Assembly: GCA_035048495.1 (NCBI GenBank)
Contig: CM068552.1
Span: forward strand, 11,013,501-11,077,500
Direction: 5' to 3'
Origin: Euptelea pleiosperma
Lineage: Eukaryota; Streptophyta; Magnoliopsida; Ranunculales; Eupteleaceae
DNA: 64,000 bases
Within the stretch, counting starts at the first letter, position 1; each line of letters opens with the position of its first letter. Under the pieces are notes generated by a model. That model searched no databases, was not told the origin of the DNA, and worked only from the letters and a program-made list of their open reading frames with translations. Shown here piece after piece: positions 46,230 to 59,194 of the stretch. Made by a program: the position numbers and the translations under genes.

Positions 46230-46445
46230 ATTAGGGTCGCCATGTAACAGGCTGTAGCATGTAGCTCGCGCTTTTGGCGTCCCACTGCCATCCGGGCTTA
46301 CCGACCACATGGATGTTTAGCCCACTATGATTGGTAATCTCTAGCTAGCCATTGGATTTTAATACTTTTTAAGGAGTGATTCTAGCTGTTGGATTCAACC
46401 ATTTTTTGAGTACTAAAACCAACGGCTAAAAATCATAAAACATGC
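46230..46445. repeat. MITE, family C, right end missing
   Basis: Starts ATGTAACAGGCTGTAGCATG with 'cgcgcttttggcgtcccact' and 'ccacatggatgtttagccca', then 'ttttttgagtactaaaacca', as in the 5185 copy. The right arm is absent. Confidence 0.5.
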
Positions 46446-46841
46446 TGTAAGTTGTTTACCAAACGCCACCTTACGCCGAAATCACTGAATTTCAGCTCAT
46501 TCAGACTTAAAGGTCTGAATAAAAGTTTTACCAAACTCCCACCACTTTCTGACCTCATTGTCGGTATTGTAGCTGAGGTGTACATGCTGGACGTTTGGTT
46601 AAAAATTTGATGGGATCCCACCAAAGGTATCTTCTCCTTCCACAAATATCTAACCAATGGAATGATCTTAGTAAGCCATTTGCATGCGCACCACGCGTCA
46701 TGAGTAGGTCACCTCAAGGGTAGTCATTTTTCTCAGCCACCTTTGATTTTTTGCTAAGTATTTGTGGGAGCCCACCTTAGTAAGTCATTTGCACGTGCAC
46801 TACGCGTATTAACAGGTGGGTCCGAAGAGAGATCAAACAAC

Positions 46842-47223
46842 CATGGTTTAAGAAACGGCTGCCGTAAAGAAAATAACAGGGTTATAACGGATTCGGACCT
46901 CCCCTGTTACGTTATCTACCGTTAAAACGCCCAGAAAAAAACGGCTGTTATTTTAGTTATAACAACTGTTATTTTTCCGTTATAACGAAAACAATCGTTA
47001 TTTCTGAAAATTTTTGTGAAAATAAAAGGCTGGTATTCCCATTATTTTCCGTTTTTTGAAATTTTGAAATTAAAATTTCGAATTTCAAAATTTGAATTCA
47101 AGCACCATTTTTTCTGTTGTTTTTCATTTTTTGCCCCTGAGCGTTACAAATCGTTATAACGGAAAAACGTTAATGCCCCCAGTCTTTTATACCGTAATTA
47201 ATAACGGCCAATTTTAAACCTTG
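46842..47223. mobile_element. hAT MITE, family D, perfect 8-bp TSD
   Basis: Ends CATGGTTTAAGAAACGG and (inverted) CAAGGTTTAAAATTGGCCGT; flanked by CAAACAAC at 46834-46841 and 47224-47231. 382 bp. This copy fixes the family's true ends and superfamily. Confidence 0.9.
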
Positions 47224-47782
47224 CAAACAACGACTCGAAACGAAAAAGAAAAAAAATAAAGTATCCCCAGTTTTTTCTAATGACTCACTAAAAGTCATCT
47301 TTGGTGGTCCATGTGTCATGGATCGCTGTCATGTATTCATACCGTCAAAGTGTTAGGCCACTGCTTAGTTGGAATACAACATTATTAGTGGTCCCAAAAT
47401 TAGGGGATCTAGCAAGACGAGCATTTAGGTCAGGATAATATTTTTAATTTATTCAATTATCCTCCTTATAGAATGAGGAGGAATGTACAACAAAGATCAA
47501 TGATAGTACCAATGAAGAAGAATGTACAAGTCTGAGGGTTTAAATGTAGGAAGAAAATACTAAAAGGGGACATGGAGTGAAATTTTGAGAGCAGATTTTA
47601 AGAAACTTGCGTTAACGGAAAACATGACTATATATAGACAAAATTAAATGGAAGAAAAAGATTCATGTAGCGCGATCGATGGTATGCCGTCAGAAAAAGA
47701 CGTTGATGATGGTGATTACTGTCGTCATGATCTACGCCTTATTGAAGAGACATAACAAAATTTTACACTGGTTTAAATTAAC

Positions 47783-48185
47783 CAAGGTTTAAAGGAGGCT
47801 GTTTTAACAATGTAACGGACTTGGGGAGTTACCGTTAAAACAGATTGAAACGGCCAGGGGCAAAAATGAAAAAAAAAATAGAATTTAACGGAAAAAAATA
47901 ACTGAAAAAATGGTGCTAAAATTCAAAATTTGAAATTGAAAATTAAAAAAAAAAAAACAGAATTTAAAGGAAGTTAACGGATTTAATGGCTTTTTTCACA
48001 AACTTTTTTCCAGAATTTAATGGCTGTTAAAACGAATTTAACCGGCATTAAAACAAAACAAAAATGGTCATCTTTTTTCTAAGTGTAAAAACATTTTTAA
48101 AGTAACGGCTTGGGGCGTTACCGTTCTAACGGCTGTTAAAACCGTTTAAACGTCAATTTTTTTTAAAACCATGGTTTAAACCTTG
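47783..48185. mobile_element. hAT MITE, family D
   Basis: Starts CAAGGTTTAAAGGAGGCTGT and ends (inverted) CAAGGTTTAAACCATGGTTT. The interior has 'gggcaaaaatgaaaaaaaaa' and repeated AACGGC words. No matching 8-bp flanks, so one end may have been altered, or two elements overlap at the right end where CCATGG and CCTTGG ends both occur. Confidence 0.75.
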
Positions 48186-48224
48186 GATGACACCTGCAGT
48201 CAATGACGCCATTGACTGCAGCCA

Positions 48225-48315
48225 AAATGAGCCACGTGGCACATTTTAAAGAGAACACCGACAGCAATCACTAGGTGGGGCCTACAAACCAAAAATCAGG
48301 CTGATTAGTGGTTAT
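48225..48315. repeat. MITE B left-arm fragment
   Basis: GAGCCACGTGGCACATTTTA, then 'cactaggtggggcctacaaa' and AATCAGGCTGATTAGTGG; the right arm is missing. Confidence 0.5.
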
Positions 48316-49723
48316 GCATGTATATCGACGCCAATATATAACACGTTCACTTCTTCTGTTTATTTTAAACGTTTAAAAAAGTAAAGAAAACATAGATAAA
48401 GCATGTGGTGGGGCCATAACTTTCTAAATTTTTAATCGATTAGATAATCCATATTAGAGGTAGATAACGTATGGGATTCTTAATCAATCCTCACTACTAG
48501 AATCTCCTTTAGCCTTTAAAGATATCACCCTAGCTTATGATCTCGTCATTGGATGAGCACCACCATCATCATGCTGGAGATACAGCAAATTTCTTAAGAA
48601 CAATCATCAAATAATTCACCCAAACAGAGAAATTAATCTTTATCCTTGTTATCTTTCTATATAATAAAGGGAACTCAGTTGTCTCCCCCCCCTCTTACAG
48701 GCTTCAATAAATAAGGACCAAGATCTTAACCCCCAAATGGATGGTGGATCTCAGCCACATCCAATTTTGGCAAATGCTCTGTTTGGAAGTGTCGTGAGCA
48801 TGTACCACCCACTAGTTATATATAATGGGGCTCACTCACTCGCTCTTATGGCTGTGGGTTGATCTCTTGAGTAGTCATTAACAACATTTGTCACCATTCA
48901 AATGTTTAAAGAACCTTTGATTTCACATGAAGAGATGTTAGTCTTCTCTATTCGTTAAGTAAGTAGATTGCAAGGAAACTAAGGCCAACTTTTTCCTCTC
49001 TCTCTCTCTCTCAAAAAATTAAAAAAACAGCTGCTCCTCTCTTCAAAATTTAATTTTTTTATTTATAATATATGTCACCAATTTTATATTTAAAAAAATA
49101 TTTTTAGAAAAGATCAACAGATTCCTACACCTTTGGAAACCTTGAGTCAAATGAGAAATAGTTTTGGAAATATTATTATTGTTGCTTATATTACTTAGAT
49201 TTAAGAGAAATCTCATATAGTTTTGGTTCTATTATACTTATAATACCATCCAATCTACTTGCATTATGGGCATATGCACATATATGTATACGTTTTTTTG
49301 AGTGCATAGTTTTGGACTAAAAAAGTATTATACCTGCAGTCCTCTCTTGTCAATCTTTTGACGTTTTCATTTTTTTACCGTTACTTCATTTTTTTTAACC
49401 CAAATCATTTTAAACTCGCATTTTTCAGTAGATGAATTTTTGCCACTTCACGATTTTGCTAACTATCCCTAAATCGTCATAAAGCTTCTGATAATTACTT
49501 TTGTGGGAAATCATTCTTAAAAAAAAACCTTCTTTAAAAGTTTATCCTTAAATAAAAGAATTGTAATACCAAAACTTACATTTATTCTTACTTTTGCCAC
49601 AAAAAAATATACTATTTTTTATATCAAACACCATAGAAGGTTTTTTTTTTTTTTTTTGAAGAAAGCATTTTTTGTTATATTTATTCTATTATAATTCATT
49701 TACTTTTGCCACAAAAAATGGAC
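48316..49723. other. Unassigned AT-rich spacer
   Basis: No gene, no element with clear ends. A CT run is present near 48997-49012. Confidence 0.45.
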
Positions 49724-50093
49724 TGGGGCATTACTATTTTTTTCCGTTATAACAAATTCTAGCGCACAGGCAAAAACGAAAAAAAAAAAGAAGAGGGAAA
49801 TAACAGAAAAAAAAAACTGTGCTAAAATTCAACGTTTGAATTTCAAATTTTCAATGAAATTTATAACAAAAAAATAACAGAAATAGCGGTTTTTTCACAA
49901 TATTTTTCATAAAATAAAAGTCGTTATTTTTGTTATAACAGCAGTTATTTAAAAAAAAAAAATTGGTCGTTATAACGAAAATAACGGCCATTATTTTCTG
50001 AGTATTAAAATGGTTCGTAACGTAATGGGGTAGGTCTGAATCCGTTATTATAACGGCCCTTATTTTCGTTATAAAGGCCATTTTTTAAACATG
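49724..50093. mobile_element. hAT MITE, family D, left end diverged
   Basis: The right end is (inverted) CATGTTTAAAAAATGGCC; the interior is AACGG-rich as in the other copies. The left boundary is estimated. Confidence 0.55.
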
Positions 50094-50390
50094 ATTCCTA
50101 TCATTGTATATAAGAATGAATTATGAAGCTTCTTATACTAGGACTGATTGGATAGCTTACCGGATCACAATTCTCAGATATAGAGCTAATCCATTGGAAC
50201 CCAAGGTATCAGTCCAGACCCATTTTGTTCAAATGAATCGGATTGTTGGGTCGACCCAATCCATTGACAGCCAGCCCAACATGTATTGGGCCAAGCTTGG
50301 GCTGGCACTTTTGGACCATCCTGAGTCTAATCTGGGCTTGGGCCAGACCCAAGCATGCCCTTTCCACGGTGGTAATCTTTTTTAATAGAG

Positions 50391-50571
50391 AGGCTCAGGC
50401 TCCCGGGACTGGCCTTTTTTTGACAGGCTCATGGGACAGGCCATGGCGGGTAGATTCTGAGAATCCAACGGTGGTTTGCTTGGGTAAAAAGTGAAAACCA
50501 ACTCAGTGCTATCACAACAGTTGGATTCTCGAAATCCATGCCCAACAAGGCCTGTCCCAGGAGCCCGACCC
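50391..50571. mobile_element. Small TIR element, family E
   Basis: Ends AGGCTCAGGCTCCCGGGACT and (inverted) GGGTCGGGCTCCTGGGACAG, with 'gattctgagaatccaacggt' and its inverse 'gttggattctcgaaatccat' further in. A related right arm is at 60455-60560. Target duplication unclear (ATAGAG-like on both sides). Confidence 0.6.
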
Positions 50572-51148
50572 ATAGAGAAATGGTTGGGAACCATGATACA
50601 GTGAAGAAGTGAATGCTGTCATCGCCTGATCAAAATAAGTGGCGCCGTTATACTGTAATATAAGATCAGCACTGGTGCTATCCCATAAAATGTCAACTAG
50701 GAGACAGGTTCTGTCCACACAGACGGAGATAGGTGTTGCAGCTGAGTTGGTGGGCCTGGTGATACGTGTGTCTTGCCATCTCACTATCTTTCCATGTGGC
50801 AAGTTCCAGCCCTCCACCACATGGCGGAGGGGTCAGGGGTTATTGACCTGAAACTTTTGCCACATGGAGAGAGGGAGAGTAGCAAAAGACCCCTTTCGGC
50901 CCTCCATTCTTGGCACAACCTTTCATCCAGTGCATTCAATTAGTGGGACAGTGAAGGGCTACAGCCCAAAATAACAATCAGACAAATCTTAACACACTTC
51001 AATTGGCACACCAATTGAACTGCAATTTGAATAGCTTGTAAAACTGCAATTTGTTTCTGTCAACTTCATTATCTGGTTCAGTTTATCATCGCCTCGAGAC
51101 GGTTTTAAATAGGCTTCAGCTTTAACAATCTCTTCTGTACAACAATGA

Positions 51149-51183
<35 letters not shown>

Positions 51184-52312
51184 GGAAGACATCCATTATA
51201 ATACAATACTAGACATTTGGGCGTACCCATGACTTAGGTCAAGCTAAATCGCCGGGAAACATAAACCTAGACTCATCATATTGCAAAATTGGAGTAAAAG
51301 GTCACTTACTCGAAGGAACCTCTGGTCATAGATCAGAATGCGATCCCAAGGAGACATTTCAAGATCTTTTAGAACCTTTTGCTCTGAAAACTCGTCTTCC
51401 AAAGCTAGTGAGTTGAGGAGCCATGCCCAAGGTCAGATTACAACTCACAAATTAGGCCGGAAATGAAGCAGAAAGTCCTGCCTGGACTTGGAAGAATTTC
51501 TCGCGACTCCACTGAGCAGTGAGACAACCAGTTGATATTTTCTAATGGGCAAGCTCAAATTCTGCAAGAACGACTTATGTTGGGTCCAGTGATGTAGCTG
51601 CCAAATCCGCAATGCCAAGAGGATTTCGGTCTGAACTGACCGACTTGGCTACTAATCAAGATACACTACTCCATCTTGCTTTTCTCCAATTGCAGTTCAA
51701 CCTCTTGGTCCTCTCCCTTGAGTGGTACCCGGTTAAAATGACAGGTAGGTGCCGTCCATGTTGAGACCCACGTAATTCTCTCGAAACCATTTAACAATAT
51801 AGGTTGCTGACATTCAAAGATTATTTGATTCGTATCCCTGTACTCATCTCGGAGACAAATTCAATCACCATCCAACACGCATCTATTCCACAGCCTAATC
51901 AATGATTGAATGAGCGAAAGATAGCTATTTGTATGATGTATCACAATTCCACCTCTCAAACAACAAAGGCTGGCCAGAGAAGTTCTCCCCCTCCCCCAAT
52001 ACTATCAACACCATACCAGCCAATCTCTTTCTTTGAACCGAGTCAACTGACGTGAAGTTGAAGGTCCAACCAACAATGCATCGTATAAAATTCCTCAGGG
52101 AGGGGGTTCTTATAGTTCTCACTGAAACTAGGCACCCAATACTGAAGGGATGGCAATGATTCCGCCTCCCCCAATTCTTTTCTCTTCCGATTCTCTTTTA
52201 AAGATATTTGAGCACAGAAACTAAGGAATAAGCTACCAAGTGATGAAGGGATGGCAATGATTCCTTTTGTTTTTTATGTTTGATGGCAATGATTCCTCCT
52301 TCCCATACAAAC
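50572..52312. other. 3' flank of the DUF632 gene
   Basis: Holds an AT microsatellite at 51151-51179 and otherwise nothing I recognise. The last few hundred bases before 52313 are likely 3' UTR of the minus-strand gene. Confidence 0.4.
51151..51179. repeat. AT microsatellite
   Basis: (TA)14 run. Confidence 0.95.
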
Positions 52313-55300
52313 CTATGGAACTTCCGAATTCTCTTGAGCAAGCCTGACTTCTTCACCTCGTAAACAGAGTTCCTCATAAGCTTGCATGGACTTGGCTGTG
52401 AACCTCTCCATGGCCTCAAAAATCTGTTTCAGACCAGACTGTAGACTACTAATACTGCTAGTGTCACCTGGATGCACAATCTGTCCAGAGAGACCACTGC
52501 CCTGCCCAGAAAACATAACCATCTTCTTGTCAATTGCCTGCTTCGCCTTCTGCATCTTTTGCTCCTCCCTCTCCAAGGCCTTAACTTTTTTCTCCATATC
52601 CTTGTCTGCCATCTTCCTTTGATGCAGCTCCACACTGTGCTGTTCCCAGAGGAGAAGTACGCTCGTGGCAAAAACCTGCATGGCGTCAACCACTTCCTTC
52701 TCCGAAATTCTCTCCATGGCTTGAGACCACTGGTTACAGATCACGAACACAGGGGGTGCACCAATCCTACTGGGAGAAAAGGGAACTATTCCATCGGGTG
52801 TTTCTTCAGGTTCGTAGAGAAGACATTTCAGAAGCCACCCATTCAAGGCTCTGACATAGCCCTTCTGGGTGATGATCCAATCGGAGAAGCTTAAAATCCA
52901 GTTGAGAAGCTCCTGTTCAAGCTTCACTGTGGCTTCAAGATGAGCATCACTAGGCTTTCTGTTGGATGCAATGGCATCTAAACTCTTAGCTTCTGCAATG
53001 GCATGGCACTGAACACGATGGCATTCAAGCATAATTTTCCACATGCTAACTAACCTGAAATAAGTTGACAAATTAACAAATTATGCACAAGCCATCCCCA
53101 AATGTATAACACATAAACATCGGTAGAAAAAAGAAAACAAAACACCCTTTGGTGTTTCTGATGCTGTTGGACATTTCGTGTTTGATTGTATTCATGATAT
53201 AATTCTAATATGTATCAAAGCGCCGCACCCACCCACCCCCCTTTTTTGTGTATGTGTGTGTGTGTTATAGGGTTGACAAAACCCAACTTATCCCTATTCC
53301 CTAATAACTTAATATGAAGAAAACATAGGTTAGATTATCACCCAAACTAGAACGCCTGAGAAAACTAATCAAAATACGTGAAGTTGATGATAGCATAACA
53401 ATATCAAGAGTTACACAAGGGAAAAAAATACATAACAAAAAGGGGTTCAAAATGTTAATGTAACACCATAAAATTTACATACCCGTGAATTAATTCATTA
53501 ATCTGCGGCCATAACTCTTCATCCCTCAACGTATTTATCTTTACTGATATTTTGTCAACGACCTGAATTGCAATTCTTATTTTTGTGGATAAAGTCCTGA
53601 TTAAAGTTCGAGTAGAATCAACTTTATTAGCCTCAGCACCCTTCTCATCCAAACGCTTCAGCCGCCGGCACTTCCTCTCATGGATTATCCGCATCTTTTC
53701 CTCAGACTGCAAAACAATAGGCATGGAAAAGTGCCCACTAAGATAAGGAACACATGAAAAAGACTTGATAAGAGTAGAAGTATAGAACACAATCAGAAAA
53801 TTAGAGTACCACCACCAACTAAAAACAATATTGAAGGATGAATGTCTAGCTAGTTGAGAAAATATTTTACTAGAAAATGTTAGCTTGTCTGGCAAACCTA
53901 CAGTCTCTGTCAGTTGGACCATAAACAAGGCATACCTAGGACATAGGAATCCACAACTTGAACATGCAGTGGGGTCATTTGTATAATGGGTCCTTACAAA
54001 GAGATTTCCCATGTGAGCATACCAACTTATCACATCTTTAAGACACTCAGAAAAGACATTGAATGGTCCAAAAAGAAGTCCCCATGGTTACCACCACCCC
54101 ATATCCCAAGCACCATAATCCTAAGAAACCAACTGCATAATTGCTCCTTTATTATGAGAAGCTAAGTTACTAGAAACTGCAATGGGGCGTCATATATCCA
54201 AAATCTTTGAAATGTTACATGGTAACGTGGTCTTCATCTAATTAAGAAACAATCAACCCATTACGCCGTAATGCAAGGCCCCAATAAGCCACCTCTCAAG
54301 AGGTGGAAGCCAGGTTTAAGTACCAAAGATTAAGCAAGAAGATTCCATTCAAAGATTCATCACCCATCGAAGCACTATGTATGAGTCTATGAGAGGAACC
54401 AACTATGAGGTCATCTGAGTGAGGAAGTGCCACTCCAATAAACTAAGTGTTGTCAAGAGTATGTAAGAGCTCAATGCATTCCAAGGAGGCAGTTGGACCA
54501 TTAAGTAAAGGAAAAGATCCCTCAGTTGAGTGAAACCATACTCAATGTTGTATTGGTTGAAATCCCCTTTGTCAAAGCACGTAGATCAATAAAAGCTTGA
54601 GCATCTTTGCACTCTCACTCCCTGAAGTGAAGTGTTTGGAGAAAGAGCAGTTACAGGAATAAAAATGAAGCTTATGAAGAAAAGTGGAGCATAAATTGTG
54701 TACAACCATCATAAATATGAACGGGCCTTGAAATAGAGCAAAGGGATGCTAAGAAACAAGACAGAGGCATAAAGCATGGACAAACATCATCGATATAGTG
54801 AACTAAAATGGTGCCAAAGGAAGCCATTGATATTGTGAACCAAAAAAAAGTAGGTACATGTGGCTATGGAAGAAGGAGAAAGGAGTGCTTAAAAAAGAGC
54901 AGGGGAATGCTTAAACAAGAAAAGTAGGCATGGCGAGACTGATGCGCAAAAGATGAAGACAAAAATTGTTGCCCATCAAGCTCCCATCCCCAAACATCTT
55001 GAAATGTGATGTTAAGGAGCCATGTCACGATCTTGGTCTCCCAACCATGCCGCATTCAGTTTTGCACCGGGTCACCAATTGTAAAAGTTACGTGCCACAT
55101 TCAATCTGCCATCATCGATAGAAATCTCCATTTCAACTCATTTTTCTCTGTATGGTGGAGTCAGATTCCTCGCTCCACCATCATCACACCATGGTTCTCC
55201 AAACAGCCTATGTTAATTTATGATTTATGAGCTATGTAACAAGGACAAAGCACTTTTAAGGAATTTTGCTATGTAAATCGACATGGATACGTACTTCGAC

Positions 55301-58122
55301 ACTTAACAACACACATCCTAAACATATGACCTTGTCACCCTTTATTTTAATGATTCTTTATTAAGAGAAGGATTTCTAAAAGAGAATTGGTGTGTTCCAT
55401 CCACCATACAATATTTTGTTAAGTTATTAAACATAAATATAGTTGTTTGGTAGTCTTCCCTCTTATAAATTTACATATTGCTTCATGATGTATGGAAATG
55501 TTTTCTTTTACTTTAGATGTAAGATGCAAGTAAATGTTTACTTTTACTTCTCATATATTTCTTTCCTTATTTTTATTAAGAAAACTTTTTTTTGACGAGT
55601 AATTATTAAGAAAACATTTGGTTTAAATATAACCCAAATATTATATTACAGTACTTGTCTATGGACATGTTTGGATTTCGAGCTTTTTAAAGTCACCATG
55701 TTAGACACCTTGTATCTGTGTCAAACATCAACACACGTGTCTGTGTCATTATAAAATAGTTTATGAGTTAGCAATGTTTCAACCATAATGAGTGTATAAA
55801 TTTGTTTAAAGTTGAATTAGAGAGTACAAACATTAGAACTACATGTCTTTTATCATGTTATTTAATTTTTTTTAAGTACTACAAGAAATTCATGCTTACA
55901 AGGGCAAGCTCCAATACAAGAGGCCCTAAAGCTAATGGCAATTACCTTGCATACAAACAGAACAGCAGCTCCACAACTGACTCCATTACATAGTAAACTC
56001 CTTGAATCTCAACTTAAGAAGCACACCGACACCAAAGATCTCATCAAAGTAGGTTTCAGATTTCAAAATGAGCCACTAAATTTTCCTTGGACTGCCATTA
56101 AGGGAGAGAGAGAGAGAGAGAGAGAGAGTCAACTACAATGTTGCAGAGGCATCAGTCGCATCAGTTAAGTTTAATAAGTTAGGGGTTTAATCTCCCTCCC
56201 TCATCCCACATAATAACAATATAAGTCGTAATAGAAGCTACACAGATCATAAATTGACATTGTTGAAAAGCCACAACTAAGAAATGTAACCACAAAAGAA
56301 TTGAGCTCTAAAGTGTCAAGGAGTAAGTACAAGAGAAACCCGACAAAAGCTTCGCATTAACTATCCATTCATTATAAAGTATCAACTAACTTTGAATTTT
56401 CAAAGAAACTTCAATGGGCAACCATGGATTTTCAATGAACAACAAAAGAACAAGGTACACAAAAAAATCAGTGACAGTAATCAAAGCACGACACAGCATA
56501 CCTTAACTTCATCATAGAGTTTCTTCTCCCAAATGAATAGCTTTTGCAAGGTAGAGGAAAGATTTCCTGACTTCATCCCCGCAACTTCGCCAAAGTCTAA
56601 GTGAAAAGAACCAGCCTTCTCAGCGGCAGATGAGAACTCAGCGCTTTTGGAAGTAGAAGGCTGTGAAGATACTACTGACAATGAAGGGGTAATTGAATGC
56701 AACATCTTGGAAGACACTGATACAGATCCATAAAAATCAAATGTTACAACCAATTCAACAATAAAAACTCAATTTTTCTGAAATCTTTTCAGCTTCAAGA
56801 TCCTTATAGATCAAGAGAGATAAAAAACAGTTAAGAAAATTACACTTTGTCAAGAGGCAAGAGGGATCCCAAAATGAAAATAAAGTTAAAGAAAGATTGA
56901 TCAATTCCATACCTTGATAAACAGCATTCTTTCGATACGGAAGTTTTCCGGCTTCGAGCATCTTCGAAACCTCGTTGCCCGACTCTGAAGCTCTCTCGAA
57001 CTGAACCTTGATTTCTCCCACAACATTATAAACACCCCGTGAGCCACCTTGAGCCTTAAATGCAGCCACATTGCCCGGTTCCTCCTCGTTAGCAACCGCA
57101 TTCTTGCCCGCCAAATGAACCTCATATTCCACCTTATTCTTCTCTGCAGAGACACTATTCCTTTTTTTGTAATGCGCATCTTCATCATTTCCCCTCTCAT
57201 TGTCACCGGCCACCTTCTTCGAGTAATTCCCACCAACATCAGTAAACTTCTGATCTCCATGGACTTCTTTCACGACTTCCTGCTGGTAATCCTCATCTTC
57301 CAAATCAGGGATCCCTTCTTCCTCCCTCACTTCCCTGGAATCCCGACTAGGTGTTTGCGGAGGATAATATTTCTCAAATGTATCGAAAGGGTTCAAAAAA
57401 TCCCAAGCTGAGTTCCTCGGTGGCGACGGTGGAGGCGGAGGGGGCTTCGAAGACGAAGCCGATGAGGAAGTCGCTGTCGGCGGTGGAGGCGGAGTGGTCG
57501 AGCCATACGGAGGCGCCGAACCGAAGAAACCACCAATGCCACCGCCATAATTGGCGTCACCAGGAGGATAACCATTGTATGGATAGGAATAAGGATAATA
57601 AGAAGACTGAGACATATGTACAGTATCCGGACTCATCGGCCGCTGCTCATAAACTACAGACGGCGTCGCTTGCTTTTTCATATAATTCAGAGTCGTAAAT
57701 CCACCATTAGGCACCGAACCTAGGGTTTCATGATCATGATAATGCAAAGGAGATGAATCACCGGAATGATGAAGAGATCCGGAGTCGTCATCGTCGTCCG
57801 TATCAGATGGGAAATGCAGATGAGAGCCTGAATTGGAGTGGGAATGATAAGGTACAACATGAGGTGGAGATGAAGGTGAAGGATCACCCTTTCTTTGATG
57901 AGGAAGGGGAAGTACTGGTGAAGGAAGAGACGTAAAATCGTTGAGATCTTGATGGAAGAAGTGGTCCAAGGTGAGACCAATCCTTTTGAGAGACTGGATG
58001 TAAGCCACGTGTGCATCTGCAAGGGCATAGCGTTGATGGATTGCTTCTTCAAGGAACTGGCAGCGGTCACGGCAAAGTGAGACGGCCGGGAGGTCGTCGA
58101 GCTTAGAGGTGGAGCAACCCAT
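52313..58122 (-). CDS. DUF630/DUF632 protein (APSR1/NRG2-like), four exons
   Basis: Minus-strand exons 56913-58122, 56502-56716, 53483-53706 and 52313-53054, with GT/AG borders and matching phases, give 796 aa. The DUF630 domain is at the N-terminus (MGCSTSKLDDLPAVSLCRDR, then HVAYIQSLKRIGLTLDHFF); MGC predicts myristoylation and membrane attachment. Residues about 70-290 are low complexity: a DDDDD run, Tyr/Pro repeats (YYPYSYPYNGYPPG), PPPPPP tracts, and the WDFLNPFD motif typical of the family. The DUF632 domain starts near residue 365 (EIKVQFERASESGNEVSKML) and runs through LQKLFIWEKKLYDEVK, RLKRLDEKGAEANKVDSTRT, STKIRIAIQVVDKISVKIN, WKIMLECHRVQCHAIAEAKS and a coiled-coil end (EREEQKMQKAKQAIDKK). 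Relatives act in nitrate signalling (NRG2), phosphate response (APSR1) and leaf shape (REL2); which role applies here is not shown. A 2.8-kb intron 2 is largely unannotated sequence. Confidence 0.93.
53707..56501. other. Intron 2 of the DUF632 gene
   Basis: No complete mobile element found. A 30-base stretch at about 53868-53897 (AAAATATTTTACTAGAAAATG…) recurs at 63121-63150. A GA microsatellite lies at 56105-56128. Confidence 0.5.
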
Positions 58123-58239
58123 GGTTGATGGGTCGGCCCGTAATCCAAAGCCTAGCCTAGAAATGAGTGGAGTAAGATGAGTCTGTCCGTCAGATTAGTG
58201 GGATTAAATTGAGATTTCTAGAAACCTAGGGTTTTTGAA

Positions 58240-58545
58240 AGAGAAAGAGAGAGAGAGAGGAGAGGGGAGAGAAAGGGGAGAAGGAGCGGAGAGAGGGGAA
58301 TCTTGCCAGCGGGGAGTTTCTCGTCGGGTTGTAGCAGAGAGAGAGAGAGAGAGAAAGGGTGCGTACTGTGCATCGTCGTTGCATATTTTTTTTTTCTTTT
58401 GGCTTTAAGCAATCGCGTTGTACAGAACTTATAGATAGTGCGCAACGGACACTAAACAGAGGATTAGAGTTGGAGAGGAAGGTTTAGAGATAGGAGGAAG
58501 AGGAAGAGGAGGAGGAGGAGGAGGAGGAGGGAGGAAGGTTTTTGA
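58240..58545. repeat. GA- and GGA-rich 5' region of the DUF632 gene
   Basis: (GA) runs at 58240-58260 and 58336-58356 and a (GGA) run at about 58505-58533. They lie in the probable 5' UTR and promoter of the minus-strand gene, where they read as CT-rich leader sequence. Confidence 0.8.
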
Positions 58546-58750
58546 GTCAGGGACATTGACGGTTGTTGCCGCCTTGACGATTTTTTTCTTTTTTTTTGTT
58601 TGGAAGTTAGAATTTGGAACTTAAGTTTAATTTTGACATTCCATAAATACCCTTGCTATAGTGGATCTGCTCTTTCGTCTTTTGACCATCTTTTGCTTCA
58701 GTTGGAATTTATTGCTTTCACCTTTTTTTTTCTTCCTGTGTTTAAAATAT

Positions 58751-59114
58751 GGGACGGGCTCGGGGGACCCTCATTTTTTACACCCATTTTGGCGGACCCA
58801 CATAGAAGATGAATCAATGGCTGATTTTTGGTGAGGATGATCCCTATGGTGAGGAGATCATCCTCACAAAAATTCAAATCATTCTGATATTCATAGACTG
58901 GTTTAGAAGCTGAAGAATTATGGACTGTCGATTTTTAGCGTGTAACTTGAATACCACATTTGATGGAGTTAGAAATTTCAGAATGGGCTGATTTTTTGTT
59001 GGGGTGATCTATATGGTGAGGAGATCATTCCCACCAAAAATCATCCATTGATTCATCTTCTATGTGGGTCCGCCAAAATGGGTGTCAAAAATGGGGGTCC
59101 CCCGAACCCGATTC
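58751..59114. mobile_element. MITE, family A, complete
   Basis: Ends GGGACGGGCTCGGGGGACCC and (inverted) GAATCGGGTTCGGGGGACCC; the arms are 'ggcggacccacatagaagat' and 'tcttctatgtgggtccgcca'. Relative to the 36.6-kb copy the central part is in opposite orientation. A clean target duplication is not seen. Confidence 0.75.
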
Positions 59115-59194
59115 AATAATATATAACATTTAGGGAGACCTTAAGAAAGGTCTATAAACAACATACCTAGAACGTGGCGAGTCCGTCTTTAAAA

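Noticed and set aside
53455..54033. 192-aa minus-strand open frame taken as one exon
   Set aside because: Only its last third (53483-53706) matches the DUF632 domain. The upstream part is intron read-through, as the acceptor at 53707 shows.
56901..58148. Several long open frames on both strands overlapping DUF632 exon 1
   Set aside because: Low-complexity sequence keeps other frames open; only the frame with the DUF630/DUF632 motifs and correct splice phases is supported.
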